From Symbiopectobacterium purcellii (lineage in GTDB: Bacteria > Pseudomonadota > Gammaproteobacteria > Enterobacterales > Enterobacteriaceae), in the NCBI RefSeq assembly GCF_019797845.1, contig NZ_CP081864.1, positions 4,878,432 to 4,942,431 on the forward strand: a DNA stretch of 64,000 bases, given 5' to 3'. The position numbers and the translations under genes are program-made. The notes under the pieces are model-generated. The model saw only the letters and a program-made list of their open reading frames with translations, was not told the DNA's origin and ran no database searches. The first letter of the stretch is position 1, and each line of letters starts with the position of its first letter. Positions 14,658 through 24,365 of the stretch are shown piece after piece.

Positions 14658-15077
14658 ATGGCTATGACTTACCATCTGGATGTCGTTAGCGCAGAACAGG
14701 AAATGTTCTCCGGCCTGGTGCAAAAGATCCAGGTGACGGGGAGTGAGGGCGAACTGGGTATTTACCCTGGCCACGCCCCGCTGCTCACTGCCATTAAACC
14801 TGGTATGGTGCGTATCGTTAAGCAACACGGCGAAGAAGAGTATATCTATCTGTCCGGCGGCGTCCTTGAGGTGCAACCGAACTCCGTGACCGTGCTGTCC
14901 GATACCGCCATCCGTGGGCAGGACCTTGATGAAGCGCGCGCGCTGGAATCCAAGCGTAAAGCGGAAGATCACATTCGCAATTCCCATGGCGATGTGGATT
15001 TCGCACAGGCTTCCGCAGAATTGTCGAAAGCAATTGCGAAGCTGCGTGTTATTGAGCTGACCAAAAAAGCGATGTAA
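14658..15077 (+). CDS. atpC: ATP synthase subunit epsilon (F1)
   Basis: 139 residues, the usual length. It has the N-terminal beta-sandwich ([13 protein letters not shown]) and a C-terminal helical hairpin that can inhibit ATPase activity. It is the last gene of the operon and is followed by a strong intrinsic terminator. TTAGGAGG lies just upstream of the ATG. Confidence 0.97.
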   Translation: MAMTYHLDVVSAEQEMFSGLVQKIQVTGSEGELGIYPGHAPLLTAIKPGMVRIVKQHGEEEYIYLSGGVLEVQPNSVTVLSDTAIRGQDLDEARALESKRKAEDHIRNSHGDVDFAQASAELSKAIAKLRVIELTKKAM

Positions 15078-15092
15078 CGTGCGCATTCAGTC

Positions 15093-15124
15093 AAAAAGGC
15101 CGATCTAGCGATCGGCCTTTTTTT
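15093..15124 (+). terminator. Intrinsic terminator of the atp operon
   Basis: The inverted repeat AAAGGCCGATC / GATCGGCCTTT has a short loop and is followed by TTTT. It sits 16 bases after atpC. The stem and T-run are seen directly. Confidence 0.9.
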
Positions 15125-15235
15125 ATTTCTGAGGCCTGAAAATATCCCTTTGATGAACAACCGTGGCAGTCTGAACCTTTTCAAATATCTGCCTGTATAG
15201 CATTCAAATAAAACGAAAAAGGACGTGAGTGAAAC

Positions 15236-15505
15236 ATGGAACAGGAATTGGGTTGTGTTTTTATGCCGTCGTTGATTTCGATACTCATCAACGCTCAGGA
15301 GAAAAAAGGTGCATTGCTGACGCAGGAAGAAGTTGAGGATATCCGCGATCGCTCGGTTGTGATGAGCATGCCTAAATCCGTTTGTGAGACGATGGACAAA
15401 GAGCGTGGCTACAAGGACATCGATCCTGAATTCGCCTGGCTTGAATACTTACATCACAACGGGGTGCTTGATGAGATTGCCAGTAAGATTAAATCAGAAG
15501 AGTAA
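15236..15505 (+). CDS. Small acidic protein of unknown function
   Basis: 89 residues, acidic and mostly helical in character, with no signal peptide or membrane segment. I do not recognise the family. The ATG at 15236 is preceded by AAAAAGGACG, somewhat far away (about 10 bases). A second in-frame ATG at 15263 is possible but has no better site. It stands alone between the atp terminator and a shared terminator, so it probably has its own promoter in 15125-15235. Codon use looks normal for the genome, which supports a real gene. Confidence 0.6.
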   Translation: MEQELGCVFMPSLISILINAQEKKGALLTQEEVEDIRDRSVVMSMPKSVCETMDKERGYKDIDPEFAWLEYLHHNGVLDEIASKIKSEE

Positions 15506-15580
15506 TTATTAAATTCAATATGTTAATCGCGTTTTTCTCGATGTATTGAACAATGAAAACCGATTGAGTCCATAAAAAAA

Positions 15581-15600
15581 CGGCGGGGTTATCCCCGCCG
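15581..15600. terminator. Bidirectional intrinsic terminator
   Basis: Perfect stem CGGCGGGG / CCCCGCCG with a TTAT loop. Seven As stand on the left and TTTATT on the right, so it can stop transcription from the small gene on the plus strand and from the pectate lyase gene on the minus strand. Confidence 0.88.
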
Positions 15601-15623
15601 TTTATTCAGATGTTGTCAGTCAA

Positions 15624-17830
15624 TCATTTCTTCTCGAGGAAATCACCCAGCACCAGGTTGCCTTTCGCATCGCGTGCGAAGGTTTCCGGTACTTTTACGG
15701 AGACAAAGTTCTTCACAGTGATCTCTTTTCCCTGAGCGTTAACAGAGCGACCGTCTTTGATAAAGAAGTTGCTGTTGTCCACGTTACCTACAACGGCGTC
15801 GTCGTACTTGCCTTCTTGGGTTTTCAGGGACACATTGTTTTTAAACACGCCTTGTTTTTCCGGGCCAGAGTAAGGACTTGGACGGAAAATAAAGTTGAAG
15901 CGTTGGTTATCCAGCGCCGTGTTGTTTTCTACCACCAGCGCGCCAGGGTTAAAGTTATCAGTAAAACCATCCAGTTGGTTGCCAACCGCGATGCTGTTTT
16001 TCACTTTGTGTGCAACCGGCTGACCTTCACACCTTCACCGCCCATTTTGAAACCGTTGCTGGTGTTGTTCATGGCAATGGAATTCTCGATCACCACAACG
16101 CCGTTAGCACCGTCTTCAATCTTGTTGAACAGGTCGAAACCATCGTCAATGTTGTTATGAGAGAACGCACCGCGAATCACGTTGCCTTCACCCACGCGCA
16201 TTTTCACCGCAAAACCGTCGGCGTTGATTTTGCCTGGGTCCTGGTTGCTGTGTGATTCTGAGTTCAGAATCAGGTTGTGGCTTGCCCACAGCGGACGGCC
16301 TACGTCACCGGAAGAAGAAACCTGAATCCCGGTGTCGTCACAATGGTGCGCCAGTACTTGTTCGATGGTGTTGTAGCTGCCTTCGATACGGAACGGCTTC
16401 TCAGTGATTTCGATGCCTTTCACATGCCAATGGCTGGCATTCAGTTGCAGTCCGTGAATCACTGCTTTTTTGCCCTGAGCGAACAGTTTTTTCGGTGCTT
16501 TCTGGCTGCCGCTGGCGCTGACGGGAATGGAAGAAGCACTGTAATCGCCGTCTGCTAGCCATAAGGTTGCTCCTGCTGGCAATACGTTAATGGCGGTTGC
16601 GAAATCTAACGGGGCAGTTTTGCTGCCAGCGTTGCTTGCCTGACCTTGCGCAGAAACATAGACATTCTTGGCATCGGCCAGTTTGACTTTCTCTACGCTG
16701 AACGTGGCTTCTTTCGCTGCTTTATCATCGCCTTCTGTTGGCAGATAAACGATTTTGAAGTCACTGCCCGCGCTCAGCTTGGCCGGAACGCTCAGCAACT
16801 CACCGGCTTTGACGGTATGTGCTGCGCCCAGCGCCTTGTCGCCCTGAGTGATGGTGACGGTACCGGCGTAGTTCGCACGCAGTTGCACGTCATAGTTATC
16901 GCTCGCGCTCTTGGTCGAGGACATCACCTGCAATACTGGGGCAAATGCGGCAAATTTGAATTCCGGCGACGCTTTGGTTTGTGCAGGAGACGTCGTCAAC
17001 TGCGCGTCACTGACGGTGATTTTGGCGTTACGTGATGCGAAGAAGCCCACATAGTAATGGTCTTTATCCAGTTTGGTGACGAGATCCGCCCCCTTCACGT
17101 CTTTGCTTACCCAGTTGTCGCTGTCTTTGGGCGCATAGGATGTCACAAAACCATCATTGGTACGTTCTACCTTCATACGGAAATAAGGGGTCTGTTCCAG
17201 GTTAATTTTTTCCTGAATATTGGTCTTGGTGATCTTGGCCCCCGCGTTACCCCACGGTTGCATTACACCGTTACGTACAATGGCTTGCAACCTGACTTCC
17301 GTATGGGATTTCTTATCCTGCGTCATGATGGCATTCATCACCATGTTGGAGGCGGCAGGGAACTCTTCATAGCCTTCCTTCAACGGGTTTTGACGCGGAG
17401 CACCGATAATGTCGCGCACCAGAATCCCAGCCCCTTCCTGTGCGGCTGGTTTAGCGCCATTTTCCGGGCCAAACTGATCGACGGTCACGGTGGCTTGCAA
17501 GGTGAAGTTCACATTGGCAGGCAGCGTTGTGTAGAAGAAGGTTAGCCCATCGTGCGTATTGGCAATTTTACCGCCACGGCTCTCGATGGTGATTGGCGCT
17601 GAGAGGTCGGCCTTATCGTCAACCGTCAGTTTTTTGCCGTTGATGGTGACATCGTTAACGCCAATTTTTTCCGGCAGAACGTTGGAGGAGAAGTTAACGT
17701 CGGTTGATTGGCCGAAGGCGATGCTATGCCATACCGGAGTGGGTTGTTCAGTTGCGTGTGCAGTGATGCTAAGGAACAGAAAGGACGGCGCCAGGGCTAC
17801 CGTGGCAAGCCGTAAAGCACTGAGTTTCAT
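15624..17830 (-). pseudogene. pelX: PelX-type periplasmic exopolygalacturonate lyase (PL9), frameshifted
   Basis: The first 609 codons (17830 to 16001) encode a Sec signal peptide cleaved near A-H-A-T-E, an N-terminal beta-rich region and the beta-helix of a polysaccharide lyase family 9 enzyme. The frame is then broken. The last 126 residues continue in another frame (16004 to 15624). At the break an 8-base unit is present twice in tandem (16023-16038). Deleting one copy joins F-K-M-G-G-E-G to Q-P-V-A-H-K-V-K-N-S and gives a single 732-residue protein, the length known for Dickeya PelX. PelX releases digalacturonates from the ends of pectic oligomers in the periplasm. As written it would give a truncated protein lacking the C-terminal rungs of the helix. 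A KdgR-type operator lies upstream. Confidence 0.85.
16023..16038. repeat. 8-bp tandem duplication inside pelX
   Basis: ACCTTCAC occurs twice head to tail (16023-16030, 16031-16038; GTGAAGGT on the coding strand). The extra 8 bases shift the reading frame. Without them the full gene is 2199 bases, a multiple of three. Confidence 0.95.
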
Positions 17831-17878
17831 TGTATCCCCTTGGGTATTGTTTATTGAGTTGTGGGGCTATGATGACAA

Positions 17879-17898
17879 AAATGAAACGATGTTTCTTT
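17879..17898. promoter_or_regulatory. KdgR operator upstream of pelX
   Basis: AATGAAACGATGTTTCTTTT contains the palindrome GAAAC-gat-GTTTC (17883-17895), close to the KdgR consensus (AATGAAA..TTTCATT-like). KdgR represses pectin catabolism genes until 2-keto-3-deoxygluconate appears. It lies about 50 bases upstream of the pelX start, a repressing position. The site looks intact although the gene is broken. Confidence 0.72.
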
Positions 17899-18074
17899 TT
17901 TTGTTTGTCGTAAATGTAAAAATATAAAACAAAAATCTGTTTTTAATGAAACCGGAATTCACTATCCACCGTCGCGTTTTAGCTATTTTTCGGAAAAGAT
18001 GAATTAAAAAAACCACCAGTAAGGTTTAGACTTGGGTACACTTTCTTTATTCCTTGCCACGCGCGGCATTGTGG

Positions 18075-18093
18075 TATTTTTCGTTGAAAAATA
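18075..18093. promoter_or_regulatory. Perfect inverted repeat upstream of glmU, candidate NagC-type operator
   Basis: TATTTTTC-GTT-GAAAAATA is a perfect 8-base inverted repeat with a 3-base centre, 82 bases before glmU. E. coli glmUS is activated by NagC bound to AT-rich palindromes upstream of glmU, so a NagC site is a reasonable guess. Identity is not proven by the sequence. Confidence 0.4.
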
Positions 18094-18174
18094 TGTAGTA
18101 ATCCGCAGCGATAACGGGTTTACTTTCATCCAATTGAATCCGTGGGTTATCAATTCGTTTCATCAGGGTGGTGC

Positions 18175-19548
18175 ATGTCTAACAGTGTCATGAGCGTGGT
18201 TATCCTTGCCGCTGGCAAGGGAACACGTATGTATTCCGATCTTCCAAAAGTACTTCATCCGCTCGCAGGCAAGCCGATGGTTCAGCATGTGATTGATGCG
18301 GCTATGGAAACGGGTGCCAAACAGGTGCATTTGGTCTACGGACACGGTGGTGATTTACTGAAAGACAGGTTAACCAACCCGGATTTGAATTGGGTTCTGC
18401 AAGCAGAGCAACTCGGTACCGGGCATGCTATGCAGCAGGCCGCGCCGTTTTTTGCTGATGATGAAGATATTCTGATGCTGTACGGTGATGTTCCTTTGAT
18501 ATCACCCGCCACGCTGGCACGCTTGCTGGCGGATAAGCCACAGGGTGGCATTGCGCTTCTGACGGTTAAACTGGACGACCCCACCGGTTATGGCCGCATT
18601 GTGCGCGATAATAACGGGTCTGTGGTCGGGATTGTCGAGCACAAGGACGCGACGGAACAGCAGCGTCAGATTAACGAGATCAACACCGGCATTCTGGCCG
18701 CAAACGGTCAGGATCTGAAACGCTGGCTGAGCCAGTTAGATAATAACAACGCGCAAGGCGAGTATTACATCACCGACATTATCGCTATGGCCGCTTCAGA
18801 AGGTCGCCGTGTTGAAGCTGTGCATCCTGATAATCTGAGCGAAGTTGAAGGGGTTAATAATCGTCTGCAACTGGCGACGCTGGAACGTGTTTATCAGCGG
18901 GAACAGGCCAATAAGTTGCTGCTGGCGGGCGTCATGTTACTCGATCCCGCGCGTTTTGATCTGCGTGGGACATTGACGCACGGACGTGATGTGAGTATTG
19001 ATGCTAATGTGATCATTGAAGGCCGGGTTTCTTTGGGGAATCGGGTTGAGATTGGTGCGGGTTGTATCATTAAAGACAGCGTTATTGGCGATGGCTGTAT
19101 CCTCAGCCCGTACACCGTGTTAGAAAATGCGGTTCTGGACGCTGAGTGTACGGTAGGGCCGTTTGCGCGTTTGCGGCCGGGGGCCGAGCTGGCACAAGGT
19201 GCACACGTTGGTAATTTTGTTGAGCTGAAAAAGGCGCGCCTGGGCAAAGGTTCCAAAGCGGGCCATTTGACCTATCTTGGCGATGCGGAAATTGGTGATG
19301 ATGTGAATATTGGTGCAGGCACCATCACCTGTAATTATGACGGTGCCAACAAGCACAAAACTGTGATTGGCGATCGGGTGTTTGTCGGCTCTGACAGTCA
19401 ACTGGTAGCCCCTGTGACCGTAGGCAGTGACGTGACCATTGGCGCTGGCACCACGGTAACGCGCGATGTGGAAGAAAACGCGCTGGTGATAAGTCGGGTT
19501 AAACAGCGCCATATTTCAGGTTGGACGCGGCCCGTTAAGAAAAAATAA
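18175..19548 (+). CDS. glmU: GlmU, bifunctional GlcNAc-1-P uridylyltransferase / GlcN-1-P acetyltransferase
   Basis: 457 residues from the ATG at 18175, which has AGGGTGGTGC before it. An upstream in-frame start at 18142 would add residues absent from known GlmU. The N-terminal pyrophosphorylase domain shows L-A-A-G-K-G-T-R-M. The C-terminal left-handed beta-helix shows hexapeptide repeats and the acetyltransferase residues around [10 protein letters not shown]. It makes UDP-GlcNAc for peptidoglycan and LPS. It is co-oriented with glmS, which supplies glucosamine-6-phosphate. Confidence 0.97.
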   Translation: MSNSVMSVVILAAGKGTRMYSDLPKVLHPLAGKPMVQHVIDAAMETGAKQVHLVYGHGGDLLKDRLTNPDLNWVLQAEQLGTGHAMQQAAPFFADDEDILMLYGDVPLISPATLARLLADKPQGGIALLTVKLDDPTGYGRIVRDNNGSVVGIVEHKDATEQQRQINEINTGILAANGQDLKRWLSQLDNNNAQGEYYITDIIAMAASEGRRVEAVHPDNLSEVEGVNNRLQLATLERVYQREQANKLLLAGVMLLDPARFDLRGTLTHGRDVSIDANVIIEGRVSLGNRVEIGAGCIIKDSVIGDGCILSPYTVLENAVLDAECTVGPFARLRPGAELAQGAHVGNFVELKKARLGKGSKAGHLTYLGDAEIGDDVNIGAGTITCNYDGANKHKTVIGDRVFVGSDSQLVAPVTVGSDVTIGAGTTVTRDVEENALVISRVKQRHISGWTRPVKKK

Positions 19549-19727
19549 GTGATGTCGCCTCCCCTTTCGTGGAGGCGGTTTTGCGCAGTGTTTTAGGCTA
19601 AAGCACTGCGCAAAACATAATAATCCCCAACTCTCTACAAGGCTCGGGGACGCCGGAAAAACCGGCACTATCAGGTCTAAGACGTCGAAAGTGACACAAT
19701 ATGTCACGCGTATAGGAATACACATCC
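19549..19727 (+). promoter_or_regulatory. glmU-glmS intergenic leader with two hairpins
   Basis: 179 bases. A first hairpin, CGCCTCC/GGAGGCG (19556-19562 / 19571-19577), is followed by GTTTT and resembles a terminator. A second, TTTTGCGCAGTG/CACTGCGCAAAA (19579-19590 / 19604-19615), is a perfect 12-base-pair stem with a loop that can pair further. In E. coli the glmUS message is cut by RNase E at this junction, and the sRNA GlmZ then frees the glmS ribosome-binding site. The structure here could serve processing or attenuation. I did not identify the GlmZ pairing region. Confidence 0.6.
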
Positions 19728-21560
19728 ATGTGTGGAATTGTAGGCGCAGTTGCGCAACGCGATATTTCTGAAATTCTGTTAGAAGGGCTTCGCCGCCTTG
19801 AGTACCGTGGTTATGACTCTGCGGGGCTGGCGGTGGTTGACGCTGAGGGGCACGTTGCCCGCGTGCGTCGCTTGGGTAAGGTACAAATGCTGGCGCAAGC
19901 GGTGGAAGAGCATCCGCTGACGGGCGGTACGGGCATTGCCCATACTCGTTGGGCCACGCACGGTGAGCCGTCAGAAGAGAATGCGCACCCGCACGTTTCC
20001 GGCCCTATTATCATCGTTCACAATGGCATTATCGAAAACCATGAACCGCTGCGTGAAACGCTGATCGGGCGTGGCTATCGCTTTGTTTCTGAAACCGATA
20101 CCGAAGTGGTTGCGCACCTGGTGCACTGGGAACAGCAACAAACCGGCGGTGCGCTGGTTGATGTGGTAAAACGCGTGATCCCTCAACTGCGTGGTGCTTA
20201 CGGCATGGTAGTGATGGACAGTCGCGATCCGAGCGTGCTGGTGGCTGCCCGTTCTGGGAGCCCGCTGGTGATTGGCCGTGGTGTCGGTGAAAACTTCCTC
20301 GCGTCTGACCAACTGGCTCTGCTGCCGGTTACCCGCAGCTTTATGTTCTTGGAAGAAGGCGATGTGGCTGAAGTGACGCGCCGTACTGTGCGTATTTTCA
20401 ACCGCGCGGGCGATGTCGTTGAGCGCGAAGAGATTGAGTCCAAAGTTAATTACGACGCCGGTGACAAAGGTGCTTACCGCCATTACATGCAGAAAGAGAT
20501 TTACGAACAGCCGCTGGCGATCAAAAACACCCTGGAAGGGCGTTTTAGCCACGGTGAAGTGAATCTGTCTGAACTGGGTCCTAAGGCGGATGAACTGCTG
20601 GCCAAGGTGCAGCATATCCAGATTATTGCCTGCGGCACGTCCTACAACTCAGGCATGGTATCGCGTTACTGGTTTGAAGCATTGGCAGGTGTGCCTTGTG
20701 ATGTGGAAATCGCCTCTGAATTCCGCTATCGCAAACCAGCTGTGCGCGCCAATAGCCTGATGATCACCCTCTCTCAGTCCGGTGAAACGGCGGATACGTT
20801 AGCAGCGCTGCGTTTGTCCAAAGAGCTGGGATATCTGGGATCGTTGGCGATTTGTAACGTGGCTGGCTCTTCTCTGGTCCGTGAATCCGATTTGGCGCTG
20901 ATGACCAAAGCCGGTACGGAAATCGGCGTGGCGTCTACCAAGGCGTTTACCACCCAGTTAACGGTGCTGCTGATGCTGGTGGCGCGTATTGGCCGTCTAC
21001 GCGGTATGGATGCCCAGATAGAGCACGATATCGTCCACGGCCTGCAAGCGCTGCCTGCGCGTATTGAGCAGATGTTGTCGCAGGACAAGCTGATTGAGTC
21101 TCTGGCGGAAGGTTTCTCGGATAAGCACCATGCGTTGTTTCTGGGACGCGGCGATCAGTACCCTATCGCAATGGAAGGGGCGCTGAAGCTTAAAGAGATC
21201 TCCTACATCCATGCAGAAGCCTACGCGGCGGGTGAGTTGAAGCACGGCCCACTGGCGCTGATTGATGCGGATATGCCTGTGGTGGTGGTTGCACCCAACA
21301 ATGAGCTGTTGGAAAAACTGAAATCCAACATCGAAGAAGTGCGCGCGCGCGGCGGTGAGCTGTATGTGTTTGCCGACGAAGAAGCGGGCTTTACCAGCAG
21401 CGAAAACATGCGCATCATTCCGCTGCCGCATGTGGAAGAGGTGATTGCCCCAATCTTCTACACCGTGCCGTTGCAGTTGCTCTCCTACCACGTGGCCCTG
21501 ATCAAAGGCACTGACGTTGACCAACCGCGTAACCTGGCGAAATCGGTAACGGTAGAGTAA
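19728..21560 (+). CDS. glmS: GlmS, glutamine-fructose-6-phosphate aminotransferase
   Basis: 610 residues (E. coli 609). The N-terminal glutaminase begins M-C-G-I-V-G with the catalytic Cys2. Two SIS sugar-isomerase domains follow (C-G-T-S-Y-N-S and S-Q-S-G-E-T-A-D-T visible), and the protein ends in the typical N-L-A-K-S-V-T-V-E. It makes glucosamine-6-phosphate, the first step of the amino-sugar pathway continued by GlmM and GlmU. A strong terminator follows. Confidence 0.98.
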   Translation: MCGIVGAVAQRDISEILLEGLRRLEYRGYDSAGLAVVDAEGHVARVRRLGKVQMLAQAVEEHPLTGGTGIAHTRWATHGEPSEENAHPHVSGPIIIVHNGIIENHEPLRETLIGRGYRFVSETDTEVVAHLVHWEQQQTGGALVDVVKRVIPQLRGAYGMVVMDSRDPSVLVAARSGSPLVIGRGVGENFLASDQLALLPVTRSFMFLEEGDVAEVTRRTVRIFNRAGDVVEREEIESKVNYDAGDKGAYRHYMQKEIYEQPLAIKNTLEGRFSHGEVNLSELGPKADELLAKVQHIQIIACGTSYNSGMVSRYWFEALAGVPCDVEIASEFRYRKPAVRANSLMITLSQSGETADTLAALRLSKELGYLGSLAICNVAGSSLVRESDLALMTKAGTEIGVASTKAFTTQLTVLLMLVARIGRLRGMDAQIEHDIVHGLQALPARIEQMLSQDKLIESLAEGFSDKHHALFLGRGDQYPIAMEGALKLKEISYIHAEAYAAGELKHGPLALIDADMPVVVVAPNNELLEKLKSNIEEVRARGGELYVFADEEAGFTSSENMRIIPLPHVEEVIAPIFYTVPLQLLSYHVALIKGTDVDQPRNLAKSVTVE

Positions 21561-21581
21561 CTACCTAGCAGGTAAAGCGAT

Positions 21582-21618
21582 AAAAGCCCGGCCATGTATG
21601 TTGGCTGGGCTTTTTTAT
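21582..21618 (+). terminator. Intrinsic terminator of glmS
   Basis: AAAAGCCCGGCCA pairs with TGGCTGGGCTTTT across a 7-base loop (one wobble pair), followed by more T and A. It begins 22 bases after the glmS stop. Confidence 0.9.
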
Positions 21619-22059
21619 ATGTTGCCATATGGTTTTGTTTGTTACATTTGCTGCATGGTGTTTGGTTTTTTAATTAAAATTCAAATTTTATTTTCTATTA
21701 CAATGATATTACCCTAAATGTTTTTAGTAACATGACGATAATGCCATTTAACCCTTTTTGTTTTTTCTATAAACCTCTCTTTTTATCCCTGGCTACCATT
21801 CCCTTTAATGGGATTTAATAAAAAATGTTGTGTAAGTGTTTAATTAAAACGGTTTTATCCCTTGTCTAAAATTTCGTTCATAAATATCTATTTTATTGAT
21901 TTTTAAATGGTATTTTTTTATCCGAGATGCGGTTTTTTTTGTCAGTTAATCTATATTTGTGTAAAATAGCGTTAGTGGTGCATGTTTAATATATTTTGTA
22001 TCACAAGCGAGCATCCTTTACTTAAGGGGTTTGTCTTTTTCTTTAATGATAGGGATTTT
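21619..22059. promoter_or_regulatory. AT-rich region upstream of the aryl polyene cluster
   Basis: 441 bases, strikingly AT-rich with long T and A runs, and no gene. It should hold the promoter of the aryl polyene operon. The composition fits an H-NS-silenced island boundary. I see no clear -35/-10 pair or operator. Confidence 0.45.
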
Positions 22060-22446
22060 ATGAAAAAACAGCTTATTTGTTTGGGGATCGTGTGTGTGTT
22101 GGCTTTAGCGGGGTGTGCTCGCACAGCTCCTGTGGTTAACGTAAATAAACCCATCGCTGTGCAAGTGTCCAATGATCAAGTGAAGAAAGCGATTCTTCAG
22201 GCTGGTTTGGAACGTGGCTGGGCACTTACGGCCGTCTCCCCTGGCGTGATTGAGGGGCGTCTCACCCAGCGTGACCATGTAGCCGATATTCGTATTAACT
22301 ATACGCAAACTAACTATACGATCAATTACGTGAGCAGTAAAAACCTGATGGCGGGCAGTGGAAATATTCATCATAACTACAATCGCTGGATAAATAATCT
22401 GGATCGCGAGATTCAAATTAAGTTGGCGAGTGCCACGATTCAGTAA
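22060..22446 (+). CDS. apeA: Small lipoprotein, first gene of the aryl polyene cluster
   Basis: 128 residues from the ATG at 22060 (preceded by ATAGGGATTTT). An earlier in-frame start at 21982 would precede the signal peptide. Residues 1-20 are a lipoprotein signal with lipobox L-A-L-A-G-C. The mature part is beta-rich with no domain I recognise. It occupies the apeA position of the E. coli/Xenorhabdus-type clusters. A GGCCG...CGGCC hairpin lies just after the stop. The letter is assigned by gene order. Confidence 0.65.
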   Translation: MKKQLICLGIVCVLALAGCARTAPVVNVNKPIAVQVSNDQVKKAILQAGLERGWALTAVSPGVIEGRLTQRDHVADIRINYTQTNYTINYVSSKNLMAGSGNIHHNYNRWINNLDREIQIKLASATIQ

Positions 22447-22501
22447 TCGTTTAGGCCGGATGTTCTCTGTTCGGCCATTATATTATCAGTTTATCAAAGG
22501 A

Positions 22502-23578
22502 ATGGCTGTGTCTTACGGATATGACGAAGATAATACCAGCGCGCTTGATGCGATCACTGAGGCACAGCGTATTGCATTTGCACCAATGATATTCCAGGCA
22601 ACGATGAGCCTGCGGAATAACAACATCCTGGATTTTTTGGATCAATGTGGTGCTCAGGGGGCGAGCCTTGAAGCCATCATGACGTCAACGCCCCTGTCTG
22701 CTTATTCAACGGAGTTATTACTGGATGTCGGCCTGAGTAGTCGCATCCTGGTAAAGCGCGGTGATAACTACACGTTAACCAAGATGGGGCACTACCTCCT
22801 TCACGATCGTATGACACGCATTAATATGGATTTCACCCAGGATGTTTGCTATCAGGCAATGTTCCACCTCGATGAGGCGTTGGTGAAAAACACCCCTTCA
22901 GGGCTGAAGGTCTTTGGGGATTGGTCGACGATATACCCGGCATTAAGCAAGCTGCCACCGAAGGTCAGGGACAGTTGGTTTGCATTTGATCATTTCTATT
23001 CTGATGCAGCGTATGACAAGGTGCTTCCGCATATCTTTCAGCTAAAACCCAAACATATATACGATATCGGTGGTAATACGGGTAAATGGGCCATGCGCTG
23101 TTATGACTATGACCCTGAAGTCAAGGTCACCTTGCTTGATCTGCCGGAACAGATTGATCTGGCAATGGAAAATATCAACAAATCTGGTAAGTCCGATCGT
23201 ATTTACACTCTCCCCGTCGATATGCTCACGGTCACACCATTACCGCAGGAAGCAGATGTATGGTGGATGAGCCAATTCCTTGATTGTTTTAGCGAAACTC
23301 AAATTGTCGCTATTCTGCGAAACATTGCTTTTTCAATGAAAGCCGGTGCTCGCGTATGCATCTTGGATCTGTTCTGGGACAAACAACAGTGGGAAGCAGG
23401 CGCTTTTAGCCTCAATGTCTCTTCTCTCTACTTTACGTGCTTGGCTAACGGTAATAGCCGCTTTTATTCAGCAGATCGCTTTTTAGCGCTGCTTGAAGAA
23501 GCTGGATTTGTTGTAGAGCACCAGATTGACCGTATAGGTATCGGCCATACGCTACTCATTTGTAAAAAAGTAACGTAA
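22502..23578 (+). CDS. apeB: SAM-dependent methyltransferase (aryl polyene head-group O-methylation)
   Basis: About 358 residues. The N-terminal part is helical with a winged-helix dimerisation region. The C-terminal part is a class I methyltransferase with the SAM loop Y-D-I-G-G-N-T-G-K-W and a following acidic residue in L-L-D-L-P. In aryl polyene pathways this enzyme is thought to methylate the aryl hydroxyl or ring. The start is uncertain: the ATG at 22502 directly abuts AAAGGA, so the GTG at 22508, which has better spacing, is possible. Confidence 0.8.
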   Translation: MAVSYGYDEDNTSALDAITEAQRIAFAPMIFQATMSLRNNNILDFLDQCGAQGASLEAIMTSTPLSAYSTELLLDVGLSSRILVKRGDNYTLTKMGHYLLHDRMTRINMDFTQDVCYQAMFHLDEALVKNTPSGLKVFGDWSTIYPALSKLPPKVRDSWFAFDHFYSDAAYDKVLPHIFQLKPKHIYDIGGNTGKWAMRCYDYDPEVKVTLLDLPEQIDLAMENINKSGKSDRIYTLPVDMLTVTPLPQEADVWWMSQFLDCFSETQIVAILRNIAFSMKAGARVCILDLFWDKQQWEAGAFSLNVSSLYFTCLANGNSRFYSADRFLALLEEAGFVVEHQIDRIGIGHTLLICKKVT

Positions 23579-23615
23579 TTCGGAACGTACTATCAAAAAC
23601 AGAGTGCGTTGGAAC

Positions 23616-24365
23616 ATGACAATGATGAAATTACCGTTTTCGATTATTGATTGGCAAGCGAGCGCACCAGGGCTCAGTAAACATGAAGATTGGCAAAAAT
23701 GGGCACAACGCCCCATCGCTATTGATGCAGATTTGCCGGTAGATAAATGCGGCCATGTTCCAATGATGATGGCGCGTCGATTGCTTCCTGGCAGCCGTCT
23801 GGCCGTTGATTGTGGTATGGCTATCTTGGCACGACAGTCTGTCGATGCGGTCATTTTTACCTCACGTCATGGTGAGCTTGAGCGCAATCTCAACATACTG
23901 ACCGCACTTGCTAACCAGCAGAGCCTCTCTCCCACTGATTTCGCGATGTCAGTGCATAATGCTGCTGTTGGTAGCCTTACCATTGCAGCAAAAGTGTCGC
24001 TGGTATCAACATCGATATCTGCGGGCATAGACTCTTTCCAGCAAGGGATGTTTGAAGTCTGTGCACTACGGTCAGCCGGATATAAAAACATCTTATTGGT
24101 TGATTTTGATGGTGCCATTCCCTTGTTTTATCATCCGCATTTGCCGGAGCATACGCCAAACTTCCCTTATTAAGTCGCTCTGTTGCTGAGCGATTCTGCG
24201 GAGGGCGGGAAGAACTATTGTTGCCAATCGATCGCAAAACAGCACGATCCTTCCGTGCAATTACCGCAAAGTATGATGTTTTTACACGCATTACTGGCGA
24301 ACAAGAGCACCTATTCTATTCCCGGTGAGCAGCATGACTGGTTGTGGGAGTGCGCTCATGTCTGA
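23616..24365 (+). pseudogene. apeC: Ketosynthase-like protein ApeC, interrupted by one ochre codon
   Basis: The frame from 23616 encodes a short beta-ketoacyl-synthase-like (N-terminal domain) protein that acts as chain-length-factor partner of ApeO. It stops at TAA 24171-24173 after P-N-F-P-Y. The same frame then stays open for another 63 codons (V-A-L-L-L-S-D-S-A onward) to a TGA at 24363-24365, which overlaps the apeD ATG as expected for coupled genes. A single substitution to TAA therefore best explains the interruption. The full protein would be 249 codons including the ochre; the truncated product is about 185 residues. The start could also be ATG 23622 or 23625. Confidence 0.78.

Noticed and set aside
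19971..20615. 214-codon minus-strand frame over glmS
   Set aside because: Lies inside glmS; composition is typical of an antisense shadow.
21619..22059. Possible prophage or insertion-element remnant in the AT-rich stretch before apeA
   Set aside because: No inverted repeats, transposase fragments or direct repeats seen; better explained as an AT-rich promoter region.
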